From: Sphingobacterium spiritivorum ATCC 33861
GTDB lineage: Bacteria > Bacteroidota > Bacteroidia > Sphingobacteriales > Sphingobacteriaceae
Direction of reading: 5' to 3'
Length of the DNA stretch: 64,000 nt
Assembly (NCBI RefSeq): GCF_000143765.1
Contig: NZ_GL379772.1
Span: 186,001 to 250,000, forward strand
Both the position numbers and the translations under genes were made by a program. Within the stretch, counting starts at the first letter, position 1; each line of letters starts with the position of its first letter. Under the pieces are notes generated by a model. It saw only the letters and a list, made by a program, of their open reading frames with translations. It searched no databases and was not told the origin of the DNA. This document shows, piece after piece, positions 9,242 to 18,997 of this stretch.

Positions 9242-9781
9242 CTAAAACTTCAGCTTAAGTTTCTTAAAAACAAAGCTCCACAACCATATCGGTCCTATTG
9301 TGATCAATCTGATCAGATTACTGGTCGATACCGTACCTGTTTCTCTTTTTGAGATTGCAATCAGCGCAGCCAATGAAACCAGCATAATCAGTCCTGTTAC
9401 CAGCCATACTGCCGGCCCTCCTGCTCTTTCCAGATATTCCAGCTGAACAATAAAAAAACTCATAACACCGATCTCAATCAGCATAGCATAAGACAGCGTA
9501 GGAGCAAGACGGAGATAAGAATAAACAATAATGGCAATAAAAATTGATCCCCAGTTAAGAAAAGTATGCCACCCCATTTTGATCATAAAATCAAATTGCG
9601 GAAATGGAATCATCCAGATCAGTCCCATTAGCCCAAAGAAAAATAAAGTTAAAAAAACAGCATACAATCCTCTGTTTTGAGGATTTGCAAATATAGCTGA
9701 CAACTCTTTAAAATAAATATCTACCGGTCTTAAGACTTCCTGAGGAGCAGGGCTCGGTTTGTTTTTCTTTTTATTACTCAT
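9242..9781 (-). CDS. Unidentified integral membrane protein
   Basis: 179 residues with a Lys/Pro-rich cytoplasmic N terminus (MSNKKKNKPSPAP) and about four hydrophobic segments: VFLTLFFFGLMGLIWMI near 43-60, FLNWGSIFIAIIVYSYL near 75-92, a third near 95-110, and VWLVTGLIMLVSLAALIAI near 125-145. The C terminus is basic. I do not recognise the family and see no catalytic motif. It lies 77 bp downstream of rny with a hairpin in between, so it may be read only in part with rny. Confidence 0.6.
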   Translation of the reverse strand: MSNKKKNKPSPAPQEVLRPVDIYFKELSAIFANPQNRGLYAVFLTLFFFGLMGLIWMIPFPQFDFMIKMGWHTFLNWGSIFIAIIVYSYLRLAPTLSYAMLIEIGVMSFFIVQLEYLERAGGPAVWLVTGLIMLVSLAALIAISKRETGTVSTSNLIRLITIGPIWLWSFVFKKLKLKF

Positions 9782-9802
9782 GAGACTCTTTTAACAGAAA
9801 GA

Positions 9803-9835
9803 AGCTGTCTGAAAGAATAATTCTCTCAGACAGCT
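9803..9835 (-). terminator. Hairpin downstream of rny
   Basis: AGCTGTCTGA (9803-9812) and TCAGACAGCT (9826-9835) form a 10-bp perfect stem between rny and the next minus-strand gene. The following bases on the minus strand are T-rich but not a clean U run, so it may attenuate rather than fully terminate. Confidence 0.6.
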
Positions 9836-9858
9836 CTCCTTTTTAATTTACTATTATC

Positions 9859-11418
9859 TTATTTCGCGTAAGCCACAGAACGTGTCTCCCGGATTACAGT
9901 TACTTTGATCTGTCCCGGATAAGTCATTTCCGTTTGAATACGGTTAGAGATATCTGCAGCCAAAATTTCAGCCTGTGCATCTGTTACTTTTTCACTTTCG
10001 ACTACAACACGCAATTCACGTCCGGCCTGGATCGCAAATGTTTTCTCTACACCTGGGTACGACAGCGCGAGGTCTTCCAGTTCTTTCAGACGTTTGATAT
10101 AGCTTTCCACCACCTCACGGCGAGCTCCCGGACGGGCGCCTGAGATCGCATCACAGGCTTGTACTACCGGAGAGATCAATGAAGTCATCTCTATCTCATC
10201 GTGGTGGGCTCCGATTGCATTACATACGTCAGGATGTTCTTTATATTTTTCGGCCAGCTGCATCCCTAAGATTGCGTGTGGCAGTTCAGGATTATCATCA
10301 GGCACTTTTCCAATATCATGCAACAGACCTGCACGTTTTGCAAGTTTCACATTCAGTCCTAATTCTGCTGCCATCGTTGCTGCAAAATTGGCCACTTCAC
10401 GAGAGTGCTGCAACAGGTTTTGTCCATAAGATGAACGGTAACGCATACGTCCTACCATACGGATAAGTTCCGGATGAAGCCCATGAATACCCAGATCTAT
10501 AGCTGTACGCTCACCGATCTCGACGATTTCATCCTCGATCTGTGTTCTTGTTTTCGCTACTACCTCTTCGATCCTCGCCGGGTGAATACGACCATCTGTG
10601 ACCAGACGGTGTAAAGCCAGACGGGCAATCTCGCGACGTACCGGATCAAAACCGGACAGGATGATAGCTTCCGGTGTGTCATCTACAATGATTTCAACCC
10701 CGGTAGCAGCTTCCAGCGCACGTATATTACGACCTTCACGACCGATAATACGTCCTTTGATCTCATCATTTTCAATATTAAAGATGGAAACTGTATTTTC
10801 GATAGCCGATTCGGTTGCTGTACGCTGAATAGTCTGAATAACGACTTTCTTAGCTTCTTTTGTTGCCGTCAGTTTGGCTTCATCAACTACATCCTTGATC
10901 TGAATCATCGCCTGAGAACGGGCTTCTTCCCGTAAAGAATCAACCAGTTGATTTTTGGCTTCTTCAGCCGTTACTCCGGCAATATTTTCAAGTTGTTTGA
11001 TTTGTTGAGATTTCAAATGGTCCACTTCTTCGCTTTTCTTCTCATTCAGCTCGACAAGTTTTTCCAATTGTTTTTTGGTATTGTCCAGTTCTTGTTTCTC
11101 ACGGTTCAGGTTTTCCAGTTTCTGGTTAACAGATTGCTCTTTCTGGCGTATAGCATTCTCTTTTTGGACAATGGTATTATTGCGCTGATTTACTTCTTTT
11201 TCATGCTCAGCCTTTAGTTGTAAAAACTTCTCTTTTGCTTCCAGAAGTCTTTTCTTTTTGATATGCTCCCCTTCCTGTTCTGCCTCCTTCACTATTTTCC
11301 TGGCGTTTTCATGTGCAGCTTGTTCTTGCCTTTTAAACAACATTTGCAGCACATAACGACCAATCAGAACACCCACGATAAGGGAAACTATGATTGCTAT
11401 TATGATCTGTATATTCAT
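9859..11418 (-). CDS. rny: Ribonuclease Y
   Basis: 519 residues, the normal length for RNase Y, a membrane-anchored endoribonuclease that initiates mRNA turnover. The N terminus has one transmembrane helix ([21 protein letters not shown] region). A long Glu/Lys/Gln coiled coil follows (about 30-165), then a KH domain with the GxxG loop in [13 protein letters not shown]. An HD domain contains LLHDIGK, with the His-Asp pair at 367-368. The C-terminal domain ends in [13 protein letters not shown]. It acts at the inner face of the membrane. The upstream region also holds the 6S RNA, transcribed in the same direction. Confidence 0.96.
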   Translation of the reverse strand: MNIQIIIAIIVSLIVGVLIGRYVLQMLFKRQEQAAHENARKIVKEAEQEGEHIKKKRLLEAKEKFLQLKAEHEKEVNQRNNTIVQKENAIRQKEQSVNQKLENLNREKQELDNTKKQLEKLVELNEKKSEEVDHLKSQQIKQLENIAGVTAEEAKNQLVDSLREEARSQAMIQIKDVVDEAKLTATKEAKKVVIQTIQRTATESAIENTVSIFNIENDEIKGRIIGREGRNIRALEAATGVEIIVDDTPEAIILSGFDPVRREIARLALHRLVTDGRIHPARIEEVVAKTRTQIEDEIVEIGERTAIDLGIHGLHPELIRMVGRMRYRSSYGQNLLQHSREVANFAATMAAELGLNVKLAKRAGLLHDIGKVPDDNPELPHAILGMQLAEKYKEHPDVCNAIGAHHDEIEMTSLISPVVQACDAISGARPGARREVVESYIKRLKELEDLALSYPGVEKTFAIQAGRELRVVVESEKVTDAQAEILAADISNRIQTEMTYPGQIKVTVIRETRSVAYAK

Positions 11419-11485
11419 TTGTTTTTATGTATGTTATATTAGTTGATAAAAATTGTTTCTATATATTTTGATTTAAATTTTTTGC

Positions 11486-11663
11486 AAAAAAAAACCGCAA
11501 TTAAATATAAACGGGTACCAAGTATTATTAAACTTCCATTACACATGATTAAGCGATTGATCATGACCTAGATGGCTTACGCAAAATGGTCTACATCTTT
11601 TTTTCGCCCGTGATATTGAAGCGTTAAGTTTAAAATAGTGACAACCCGAATTTAATTGCGGCA
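11486..11663 (-). ncRNA. ssrS: Probable 6S RNA downstream of zapA
   Basis: On the minus strand the ends of a ~178-nt segment pair to close a long helix. CCGCAATTAAAT near the 5' end (11661-11650) is the exact complement of ATTTAATTGCGG near the 3' end (11506-11495), extended inward by CGGGT with ACCCG. The 3' strand runs straight into nine U (11494-11486), a built-in terminator. The single long hairpin with an open interior, the ~180-nt length and the position just after zapA are all hallmarks of 6S RNA, which binds RNA polymerase holoenzyme. Identification is from structure and synteny, not from a covariance search. Confidence 0.7.
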
Positions 11664-11701
11664 AATTCGTAGTTACAAAGCGTTGTATAAGAACGATTTT
11701 G

Positions 11702-11992
11702 TTATTTATTAAAGAAACCTGTCAGCAACTGATCCAGTTCATGAACAGCCTGCTCCACCCCTTCTTCGTGGTTTTGCGCATTTTTTTCGGCTTTCAGCAT
11801 CCCTGTTGCATATTGCAGGACACACATGGACAATAAATCCTGTTTATCCCGAACTGCATAGTTGTCTTGTAGTTCTTTTATTCTCTCATTAACCAATTTC
11901 GCTGCATGACGGATAATTTCCTCCTCACCTGCATCCACTTTCAACGGATATACCCGATCAGCGATATTTATTTTTATGGAAATATCTCCCAT
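11702..11992 (-). CDS. zapA: Cell division protein ZapA
   Basis: 96 residues. It begins MGDISIKINIADRVYPLKVD and continues EEEIIRHAAKLVNERIKELQ, matching the ZapA pattern of an N-terminal beta-rich part followed by a long C-terminal coiled-coil helix. ZapA binds FtsZ and bundles protofilaments at the Z ring in the cytoplasm. It follows the coiled-coil gene by 58 bp and precedes the 6S RNA; zapA followed by ssrS is a widely conserved arrangement. Confidence 0.88.
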   Translation of the reverse strand: MGDISIKINIADRVYPLKVDAGEEEIIRHAAKLVNERIKELQDNYAVRDKQDLLSMCVLQYATGMLKAEKNAQNHEEGVEQAVHELDQLLTGFFNK

Positions 11993-12050
11993 TTTTTCTT
12001 TGAGCTTATAGTAAACAAATGCTGTTTTTGTAATCCCTTATCTCCGTATC

Positions 12051-12359
12051 TTACTTTAATAAGCCTATGCACTTGTCTATTTCTTTAACAAAATCGTTAA
12101 TTTTTTGCTTCGTGTCAAGTATTTTCTCATTTATTGCGTCTTTATCTACATTCGGATCTTCCAAAGTACGCGCGACAGCAAGGGCTTTTACCTTTTCTTC
12201 TGCCTGCTTTACTTTTTCGGAGCTTGTATCCAAAGCCACCTGTAACGATTGCACTTCTAATTTAAGTAAATCATTCTCTTCCTGCAAGGCTTCACACAAT
12301 TGAATTAAATTTTTCGTTTTCTCAACGATAATATTCATTTGTGTTGATAAAGATGCCAT
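12051..12359 (-). CDS. Small coiled-coil protein between pheT and zapA
   Basis: 102 residues, almost entirely predicted coiled coil: leucine heptads in LIQLCEALQEENDLLKLEVQSLQ, then a Lys/Glu-rich stretch, and a conserved-looking C terminus (INDFVKEIDKCIGLLK). No catalytic motif. A small coiled-coil protein in this position is common in Bacteroidota genomes. By analogy with ZapB-like partners it may act with ZapA in division, but that is inference from neighbourhood and fold only. Confidence 0.65.
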   Translation of the reverse strand: MASLSTQMNIIVEKTKNLIQLCEALQEENDLLKLEVQSLQVALDTSSEKVKQAEEKVKALAVARTLEDPNVDKDAINEKILDTKQKINDFVKEIDKCIGLLK

Positions 12360-12393
12360 ACTTATTTACTGCAATTAAAGTTATACTCCACTA

Positions 12394-14793
12394 TTAGCGC
12401 ACTACTGCGCCTAATTCTTTCTCAAAGTTAAGAATTAATTTTTGAACTATAGCGTCAATTTGTTTGTCCGCCAAAGTTTTTTCTTCATCCTGCAAAACAA
12501 AGCTCAAGGCATATGATTTCTTACCCTGAGGCAGTTTATCGCCTTTATAGACATCAAAAATATTGACTTCTGTAAGCAACTTACGTTCTGTTTTAACTGC
12601 CACTTGTCGTAGTTTATCAAATGTAACAGCCTCATCAACAAGCAATGCCAGATCACGGCGAACAGCCGGGAATTTGGAAACTTCTTTGTATTTAATGCTG
12701 TTTTTACGAATTACTTTCAGGACCTGATCCCAGTCAAAATCAGCAAAAAACACCTGTCCGTCTACATCCGCTTTTTTCAGGTTAGTCTGTGCTACTGCAC
12801 CAAATGCAACTAAGGTTTTCTGACCCTTTTTGTACGATAATCCGTAATCAAAATAAGTAGAGTCTGTATCTGTGACTTCCAGTCCCTGTATATTCAATCT
12901 GCGGATAATAGTATCCACAGCGGCTTTAATGTTGTAAAATGTAACAAGCTTCGCCTCTCCACTCCATTTTTCGCCAGTCTGTCTTCCTGCAAGAGCGAGT
13001 CCAAAATGCTGTCTTTCCTGATAACCTTCTTCCAGTAAGTGGTAAGTACGCCCGAATTCAAAGAATTTCAGATCGGTACTTTTTCTCTTCTGGTTGTAAG
13101 AAACCGCTGTCAAAGCAGAAAACACCAGATTCTGACGCATGGTGTCCAGATCACTGCTTAAGGGATTTAACAATTTGACAGCTGTATCCACATCATCCAC
13201 ATATTCGGATTTAGTCAATGAATTCGATAAAATCTCGTTATAGCCGTTAGCGATCAATAAATCCGCAATCTGATTCAGCACGACTTCTCTGTCCGGTTTT
13301 TCCGAAGTATTTAAAGAGGCATTGATCTGCTGCTTGATCTCTATATTATTATAACCGTATATACGCAGAACTTCTTCTACAATATCCACTTCACGGGTTA
13401 CATCCACTTTGAAAGGAGGAACCTGTACCAGCAGTTCATGTTCATTTTCTTTAGCAACTGCTATTCCCAGAGAGGTAATGATAGAGCGAATATCTTCCGT
13501 CGGAATCGCTTTTCCGATAAGGCGTTGTACATTTGCATAATTCACGGTAAACTCGAACGGAGCTACCGGATCAGGATACAGATCTGTAATCGCTGAACTG
13601 ACTGTACCACCTGCAACTTCCAGAATCAATAATGCTGCACGTTTGAGTGCAAACGCTGTCATATTCGGATCTGTTCCTCTCTCAAAACGGAAAGAAGAGT
13701 CCGTTTTCAAAGCGTGTCTTTTTGCTGTTTTACGAACAGATACGGAATTGAAATATGCGCTTTCTAAAAATACATTTACGGTAGAGGCACTTACTCCGGA
13801 ATGCAATCCGCCAAATACTCCGGCAATACACATTGGTTTTTCTGCATCTGCAATAACCAGATCTTCTGCTGACAAGGTACGTGCAACTCCGTCTAATGTT
13901 GTAAAAGCTTCTCCTTCTGCAGCATTACGCACAATGACCTGCTGACCGGCAATCTGATCGGCATCAAAGGCATGTAGTGGTTGTCCCAGATCATGAAGAA
14001 CATAATTGGTAACATCCACAATATTGTTGATCGGACGAATACCGATAACATTCAGCTTTTCTTTCAACCAATCCGGAGATTCTTTTACTGTCACTCCTGA
14101 AATATTCACACCGGTATAACGGGGCGCAGCATCTGTATTTCTAACAGAAACTGTTGTCTGCACAGCACTTTCAGCAGATTGAAATGCAGAAATATCCGGC
14201 AATGTAAAAGAGGTTCTGAAAAAACCGGCCAGATCACGCGCTACTCCGAGATGAGAAGCGGCATCAGCACGATTGGGTGTCAGACCGATTTCATACCGGT
14301 AATCATCCGTAATGTGAAAATAATCACGGGCTGTCTGTCCTACCGGTGTATCAGCCGGCAGTACCAGGATACCATCATGAGATTTGCCCAGACCGATTTC
14401 ATCTTCTGCACAGATCATCCCTTCTGATACTTCACCACGGATTTTAGATTTATTGATTTTAAAAGGCTCTCCCTCCAGTGGATGAACAGTAGTTCCGACA
14501 GTAGCTACTATTACTTTTTGTCCGGCAGCTACATTGGGTGCACCGCAGACTATGTGCAACAATTCTTCTCGTCCTACATCGACAGTAGTCACACGAAGAC
14601 GATCCGCATTAGGATGTTGTTCACAAGTCTTCACCTCACCTACAACAAGACCCTCCAATCCTCCGGGTATGCTCTGAAAGGTTTCCAGCACTTCTACTTC
14701 CAGACCAATATCTGTCAAAATATGAGAGATTTGCTCAGGAGTCTTATCCTTTATATCAACAAAATTCTTTAACCAGTTATATGAAATATTCAT
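12394..14793 (-). CDS. pheT: Phenylalanyl-tRNA synthetase beta subunit
   Basis: 799 residues, full length for bacterial PheT, which charges tRNA-Phe as an alpha2-beta2 enzyme in the cytoplasm. Visible domains in order: an N-terminal OB/tRNA-binding domain (VVGEVKTCEQHPNADRLRV), B3/B4 editing domain (FRFERGTDP region near 370), B5 domain, core beta domain, and the C-terminal ferredoxin-like anticodon-binding domain (KYKEVSKFPAVRRDLALLVD). The alpha subunit gene is not adjacent. A consensus -7 box lies ~20 bp upstream of the ATG. It probably leads the transcript through the coiled-coil gene and zapA. Confidence 0.97.
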   Translation of the reverse strand: MNISYNWLKNFVDIKDKTPEQISHILTDIGLEVEVLETFQSIPGGLEGLVVGEVKTCEQHPNADRLRVTTVDVGREELLHIVCGAPNVAAGQKVIVATVGTTVHPLEGEPFKINKSKIRGEVSEGMICAEDEIGLGKSHDGILVLPADTPVGQTARDYFHITDDYRYEIGLTPNRADAASHLGVARDLAGFFRTSFTLPDISAFQSAESAVQTTVSVRNTDAAPRYTGVNISGVTVKESPDWLKEKLNVIGIRPINNIVDVTNYVLHDLGQPLHAFDADQIAGQQVIVRNAAEGEAFTTLDGVARTLSAEDLVIADAEKPMCIAGVFGGLHSGVSASTVNVFLESAYFNSVSVRKTAKRHALKTDSSFRFERGTDPNMTAFALKRAALLILEVAGGTVSSAITDLYPDPVAPFEFTVNYANVQRLIGKAIPTEDIRSIITSLGIAVAKENEHELLVQVPPFKVDVTREVDIVEEVLRIYGYNNIEIKQQINASLNTSEKPDREVVLNQIADLLIANGYNEILSNSLTKSEYVDDVDTAVKLLNPLSSDLDTMRQNLVFSALTAVSYNQKRKSTDLKFFEFGRTYHLLEEGYQERQHFGLALAGRQTGEKWSGEAKLVTFYNIKAAVDTIIRRLNIQGLEVTDTDSTYFDYGLSYKKGQKTLVAFGAVAQTNLKKADVDGQVFFADFDWDQVLKVIRKNSIKYKEVSKFPAVRRDLALLVDEAVTFDKLRQVAVKTERKLLTEVNIFDVYKGDKLPQGKKSYALSFVLQDEEKTLADKQIDAIVQKLILNFEKELGAVVR

Positions 14794-14813
14794 TGTCTAA
14801 TCTATATGAAGCA

Positions 14814-14821
14814 CAAAGATA
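14814..14821 (-). promoter_or_regulatory. -7 promoter box of pheT
   Basis: TATCTTTG on the minus strand is a perfect match to the Bacteroidota -7 consensus TAnnTTTG. It lies 21 bp upstream of the pheT ATG, so the predicted leader is very short. No convincing -33 TTTG was found at the right spacing. Confidence 0.55.
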
Positions 14822-14937
14822 GAACTTTGTAACGAAATACGGATTCCGCAACCGGTAAAATTTGAATAACTCTATAGATGGAATGAATGATTTTTTGAGT
14901 AAATTCAAATATTGTTTTATTACAAACTGTACATTAC

Positions 14938-14994
14938 TGGAATGGCGGAGTTCCCATGCGGTCGGTTCTTTGATTTAATGATATTTACAACAAC
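14938..14994 (+). repeat. First aberrant CRISPR unit: 28-bp foreign segment joined to a 3' half repeat
   Basis: Positions 14966-14994 equal repeat positions 18-46. The 5' part of the repeat is missing and replaced by a 28-bp GC-richer segment (TGGAATGGCG...CGGTCGG, 14938-14965). The same 57-bp combination recurs at 15068-15124 with two mismatches. As the left boundary of the array, this unit lacks the tracr-pairing half. Confidence 0.85.
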
Positions 14995-17629
14995 TGACAG
15001 CTATTCCGGCAACAAGCTGCCCTGGTTGTGAATTGCTTTCATTAGCCATTAATGATTTGTTCTTTAATGGAATGGCTGAGCTCCCATGCGGTCGGTTCTT
15101 TGATTTAATGATATTTACAACAACTTCGGTTGTTCTTGGAAAAAGGAATTGTACGTTGTGAATTGCTTTCATTCTTTGATTTAATGATATTTACAACAAC
15201 TTAAAAATCTATCTTTTACAGTAGATATATGTTGTGAATTGCTTTCATTCTTTGATTTAATGATATTTACAACAACTGGATTCCAGAAAATTGCGCGCTT
15301 CTTTCGTTGTGAATTGCTTTCATTCTTTGATTTAATGATATTTACAACAACCTGATCCTAAAGAAAACATTTCATAACCTGGTTGTGAATTGCTTTCATT
15401 CTTTGATTTAATGATATTTACAACAACCGGTGGCTTTTCTGGATTCAGACGCTCCAAGTTGTGAATTGCTTTCATTCTTTGATTTAATGATATTTACAAC
15501 AACTTGGGAAAATGAGAGATTCATATCTGAGTCGTTGTGAATTGCTTTCATTCTTTGATTTAATGATATTTACAACAACTGACATCTAAATGTACCTCTT
15601 TACCTTCTTGTTGTGAATTGCTTTCATTCTTTGATTTAATGATATTTACAACAACTTTGTTGTACTGCTGTGGTTGTAATTTGTTGTTGTGAATTGCTTT
15701 CATTCTTTGATTTAATGATATTTACAACAACCTGAATAGGTTTTCTGTTAATCTTATCATCGTTGTGAATTGCTTTCATTCTTTGATTTAATGATATTTA
15801 CAACAACGAAGAGTTTGGAACCTATCTTAGCCAGGGGGTTGTGAATTGCTTTCATTCTTTGATTTAATGATATTTACAACAACAGACGTATGCTGTCTAG
15901 TATTTCCTGTTTCGTTGTGAATTGCTTTCATTCTTTGATTTAATGATATTTACAACAACAGGGCGTTATTGTCTTTCAGTTCATGCCGAGTTGTGAATTG
16001 CTTTCATTCTTTGATTTAATGATATTTACAACAACTACATACAACAGCAGTGCTATATGTGGTTTGTTGTGAATTGCTTTCATTCTTTGATTTAATGATA
16101 TTTACAACAACAAATGATGTTTGCTCAGCTCATTTTACCAGTTGTGAATTGCTTTCATTCTTTGATTTAATGATATTTACAACAACGGCATTTTTTAAAT
16201 CTCCCATCGATTCATAGTTGTGAATTGCTTTCATTCTTTGATTTAATGATATTTACAACAACCCGATCGACGCGCTTAAAGATTGGGCGGCAGTTGTGAA
16301 TTGCTTTCATTCTTTGATTTAATGATATTTACAACAACACAAGGTCTTCACGACGCCGTCACCGCTGCGTTGTGAATTGCTTTCATTCTTTGATTTAATG
16401 ATATTTACAACAACGTAAAGAATGCACACCAGGGCGCACCGGTGGTTGTGAATTGCTTTCATTCTTTGATTTAATGATATTTACAACAACTCAAGTTGCT
16501 CCTCACTTGGATAGTTTCCGGTTGTGAATTGCTTTCATTCTTTGATTTAATGATATTTACAACAACATAGTTTATATGACAATTAATCTTGAGACTGTTG
16601 TGAATTGCTTTCATTCTTTGATTTAATGATATTTACAACAACTATATAGTTCCTGCCTCCAATACTTAGGTCGTTGTGAATTGCTTTCATTCTTTGATTT
16701 AATGATATTTACAACAACTGCGCCGAGGCTTTGGAATGACTTACACCAGTTGTGAATTGCTTTCATTCTTTGATTTAATGATATTTACAACAACTTACTA
16801 AAATTAAAAAATAAACTTGTCATGGTTGTGAATTGCTTTCATTCTTTGATTTAATGATATTTACAACAACAGTCCTTCCCTACCTATCCTAGTATTAGCA
16901 GTTGTGAATTGCTTTCATTCTTTGATTTAATGATATTTACAACAACTGTGATCTATTATAAGTTGTTACATTTTGAGTTGTGAATTGCTTTCATTCTTTG
17001 ATTTAATGATATTTACAACAACGCATTTCGGTGAAACAAGTACCACCGTTAGTTGTGAATTGCTTTCATTCTTTGATTTAATGATATTTACAACAACCAG
17101 CGTATTCAATTGCTTCATCTTCCGAAGGTTGTGAATTGCTTTCATTCTTTGATTTAATGATATTTACAACAACTATAATAATTTTTTAGTTTAGCAGTGG
17201 TTTGTTGTGAATTGCTTTCATTCTTTGATTTAATGATATTTACAACAACGGGTGGCCTGTGAATTGTTTTTAATCCTATGTTGTGAATTGCTTTCATTCT
17301 TTGATTTAATGATATTTACAACAACCCATCTCTTGTGCCACACTATTTATATAGTGTTGTGAATTGCTTTCATTCTTTGATTTAATGATATTTACAACAA
17401 CGCTCCCCCTCACTTCAGTTAATTATTCCTAGTTGTGAATTGCTTTCATTCTTTGATTTAATGATATTTACAACAACGGCTATTCCTGGTGTAATTGATG
17501 AACAAGTGTTGTGAATTGCTTTCATTCTTTGATTTAATGATATTTACAACAACAAGCTAAGGTATCGTTTATTTTCATATCAGGTTGTGAATTGCTTTCA
17601 TTCTTTGATTTAATGATATTTACAACAAC
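14966..17629 (+). CRISPR. Type II-C CRISPR array: 33 intact 46-bp repeats plus two aberrant left-end units, 34 spacers
   Basis: Intact repeats are 46 bp, begin GTTGTGAATTGCTTTC and end TTTACAACAAC. The first intact copy is 15155-15200 and the last 17584-17629. Spacers are 30 bp, except three of 29 bp (at 15277, 16112 and 17023), and all differ. Two further spacers (14995-15024 and 15125-15154) lie between aberrant repeats on the left. The first 16 nt of the repeat complement the anti-repeat of the tracrRNA at 23769, which fixes crRNA orientation as plus strand. The array therefore runs toward and converges with cas2, as in Neisseria-type II-C loci. The 33 intact repeats appear identical by eye. 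Confidence 0.97.
15025..15124 (+). repeat. Second aberrant CRISPR unit: repeat split by a 52-bp insert
   Basis: Repeat positions 1-19 (15025-15043) and 18-46 (15096-15124) flank 52 bp of other sequence (15044-15095), with TT duplicated at the junction. The last 28 bp of the insert match the segment at 14938-14965 with two mismatches. The tracr-pairing half is intact, so spacer 14995-15024 could still be matured. Confidence 0.85.
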
Positions 17630-17681
17630 ATACCGAACCGTAAATTCATAAAAATCAATTAGTTAAATCAAAAATTAGAAT

Positions 17682-17716
17682 AAAAAAATACGGATCAATA
17701 TGATCCGTATTTTTTT
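17682..17716. terminator. Bidirectional terminator between CRISPR array and cas2
   Basis: A 16-bp perfect inverted repeat (17682-17697 and 17701-17716) with a 3-nt loop, flanked by A and T runs, forms an intrinsic terminator in both directions. It would stop the minus-strand cas9-cas1-cas2 transcript and any plus-strand array transcript. Confidence 0.88.
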
Positions 17717-17745
17717 ATTTGATACCGTTTTTTAAATCCTGTTCT

Positions 17746-18096
<351 letters not shown>

Positions 18097-18100
18097 TTAT

Positions 18101-18994
18101 TTATAAAGTAGGATAATTGATTTTTCGGACAACTCCTTCAAAACACCTCGCCAATGAAGCCGTAGTTCTGGAAACTGCGACTAATAACGGGCTTGTAATA
18201 TTCTCAAACTGTACATCAACCTGGGGTAATTGCAGCAGTCTCATTTTTAATGCAGTATCCAATTCATTGCAATTCAATCCTTCTGACAACATATTGTAAA
18301 CCATTCGATCTACATAAGGCCGATAGGGTTCCATAATATCATCAGCCAGACAATATGCATTATATTTATTACGGTGAAAAATTCCAAAGGTCGGCAGGAG
18401 GCCTGAGGAAACCAATCCTCTGGCTACTACAGCCCGTAATATAGCGTAACCATAGTTAAGCAGGTTATTAGGCGGGTCTCCTGTACGATGCCGGTTAAAA
18501 TCAAAAAATTCACGAAAGATATGTTGCCAGTAATAAGCGGCAGCTCGTGCTTCGTAATTATCGGGATCGCCGGAACGTACAGATTTAGCCCAGTAATACA
18601 TATTATCCACTTGCAGGCCCGTATCTTCCAATACTCTGGCCTGATTATAGATTTTCTGTTGAATCGTCTGTTGCCACAACTGTTTTTTTAAGGGTACGGA
18701 TGCTTCTATCTGATAGCGAAAGCGTTCGGATTGTGTTTGTCCCCCATCTAAAGGTAATATCAGACCTGTAGGCATATATGTGCTGTCACATGAAATCACC
18801 GCTACATTATTATGTAATAAAGCCGCAATGCAACCATGCGAGATAGTAATCTGTTGATTTTCAAGAACAACCACACCAATATCTTCAATAGGCACTGTCC
18901 TTTTCTTATCTTCTCCGGGAAGATCAATAACTAATTGCCTGTTAGCATGACTCAGATAAGCCGGATTAGAAAACATCAAGGTACGCTTGATCAT
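18101..18994 (-). CDS. cas1: CRISPR-associated integrase Cas1 (type II)
   Basis: 297 residues, a normal length for type II Cas1. The N-terminal beta-rich domain (MIKRTLMFSNPAYLSHANRQL) precedes the helical catalytic domain. The metal ligands can be placed at E148 (NYEARAAAYYW), H207 (GIFHRNKYNAYC) and D219/E222 (LADDIMEPYRPYVDR). Cas1-Cas2 integrates new spacers at one end of the array. The gene starts 3 bp after the cas9 stop codon, so the two are co-transcribed. No csn2 or cas4 is present, which defines the system as II-C. Confidence 0.96.
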   Translation of the reverse strand: MIKRTLMFSNPAYLSHANRQLVIDLPGEDKKRTVPIEDIGVVVLENQQITISHGCIAALLHNNVAVISCDSTYMPTGLILPLDGGQTQSERFRYQIEASVPLKKQLWQQTIQQKIYNQARVLEDTGLQVDNMYYWAKSVRSGDPDNYEARAAAYYWQHIFREFFDFNRHRTGDPPNNLLNYGYAILRAVVARGLVSSGLLPTFGIFHRNKYNAYCLADDIMEPYRPYVDRMVYNMLSEGLNCNELDTALKMRLLQLPQVDVQFENITSPLLVAVSRTTASLARCFEGVVRKINYPTL

Positions 18995-18997
18995 GGT

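Noticed and set aside
14975..15172. 65-codon minus-strand ORF at the left end of the CRISPR array
   Set aside because: It is made of repeat and spacer sequence and follows the array units; it is an accident of the aberrant repeats, not a gene.
15125..17583. Naming targets of the spacers
   Set aside because: No search could be run, and no spacer was seen to match coding sequence in this window by eye.
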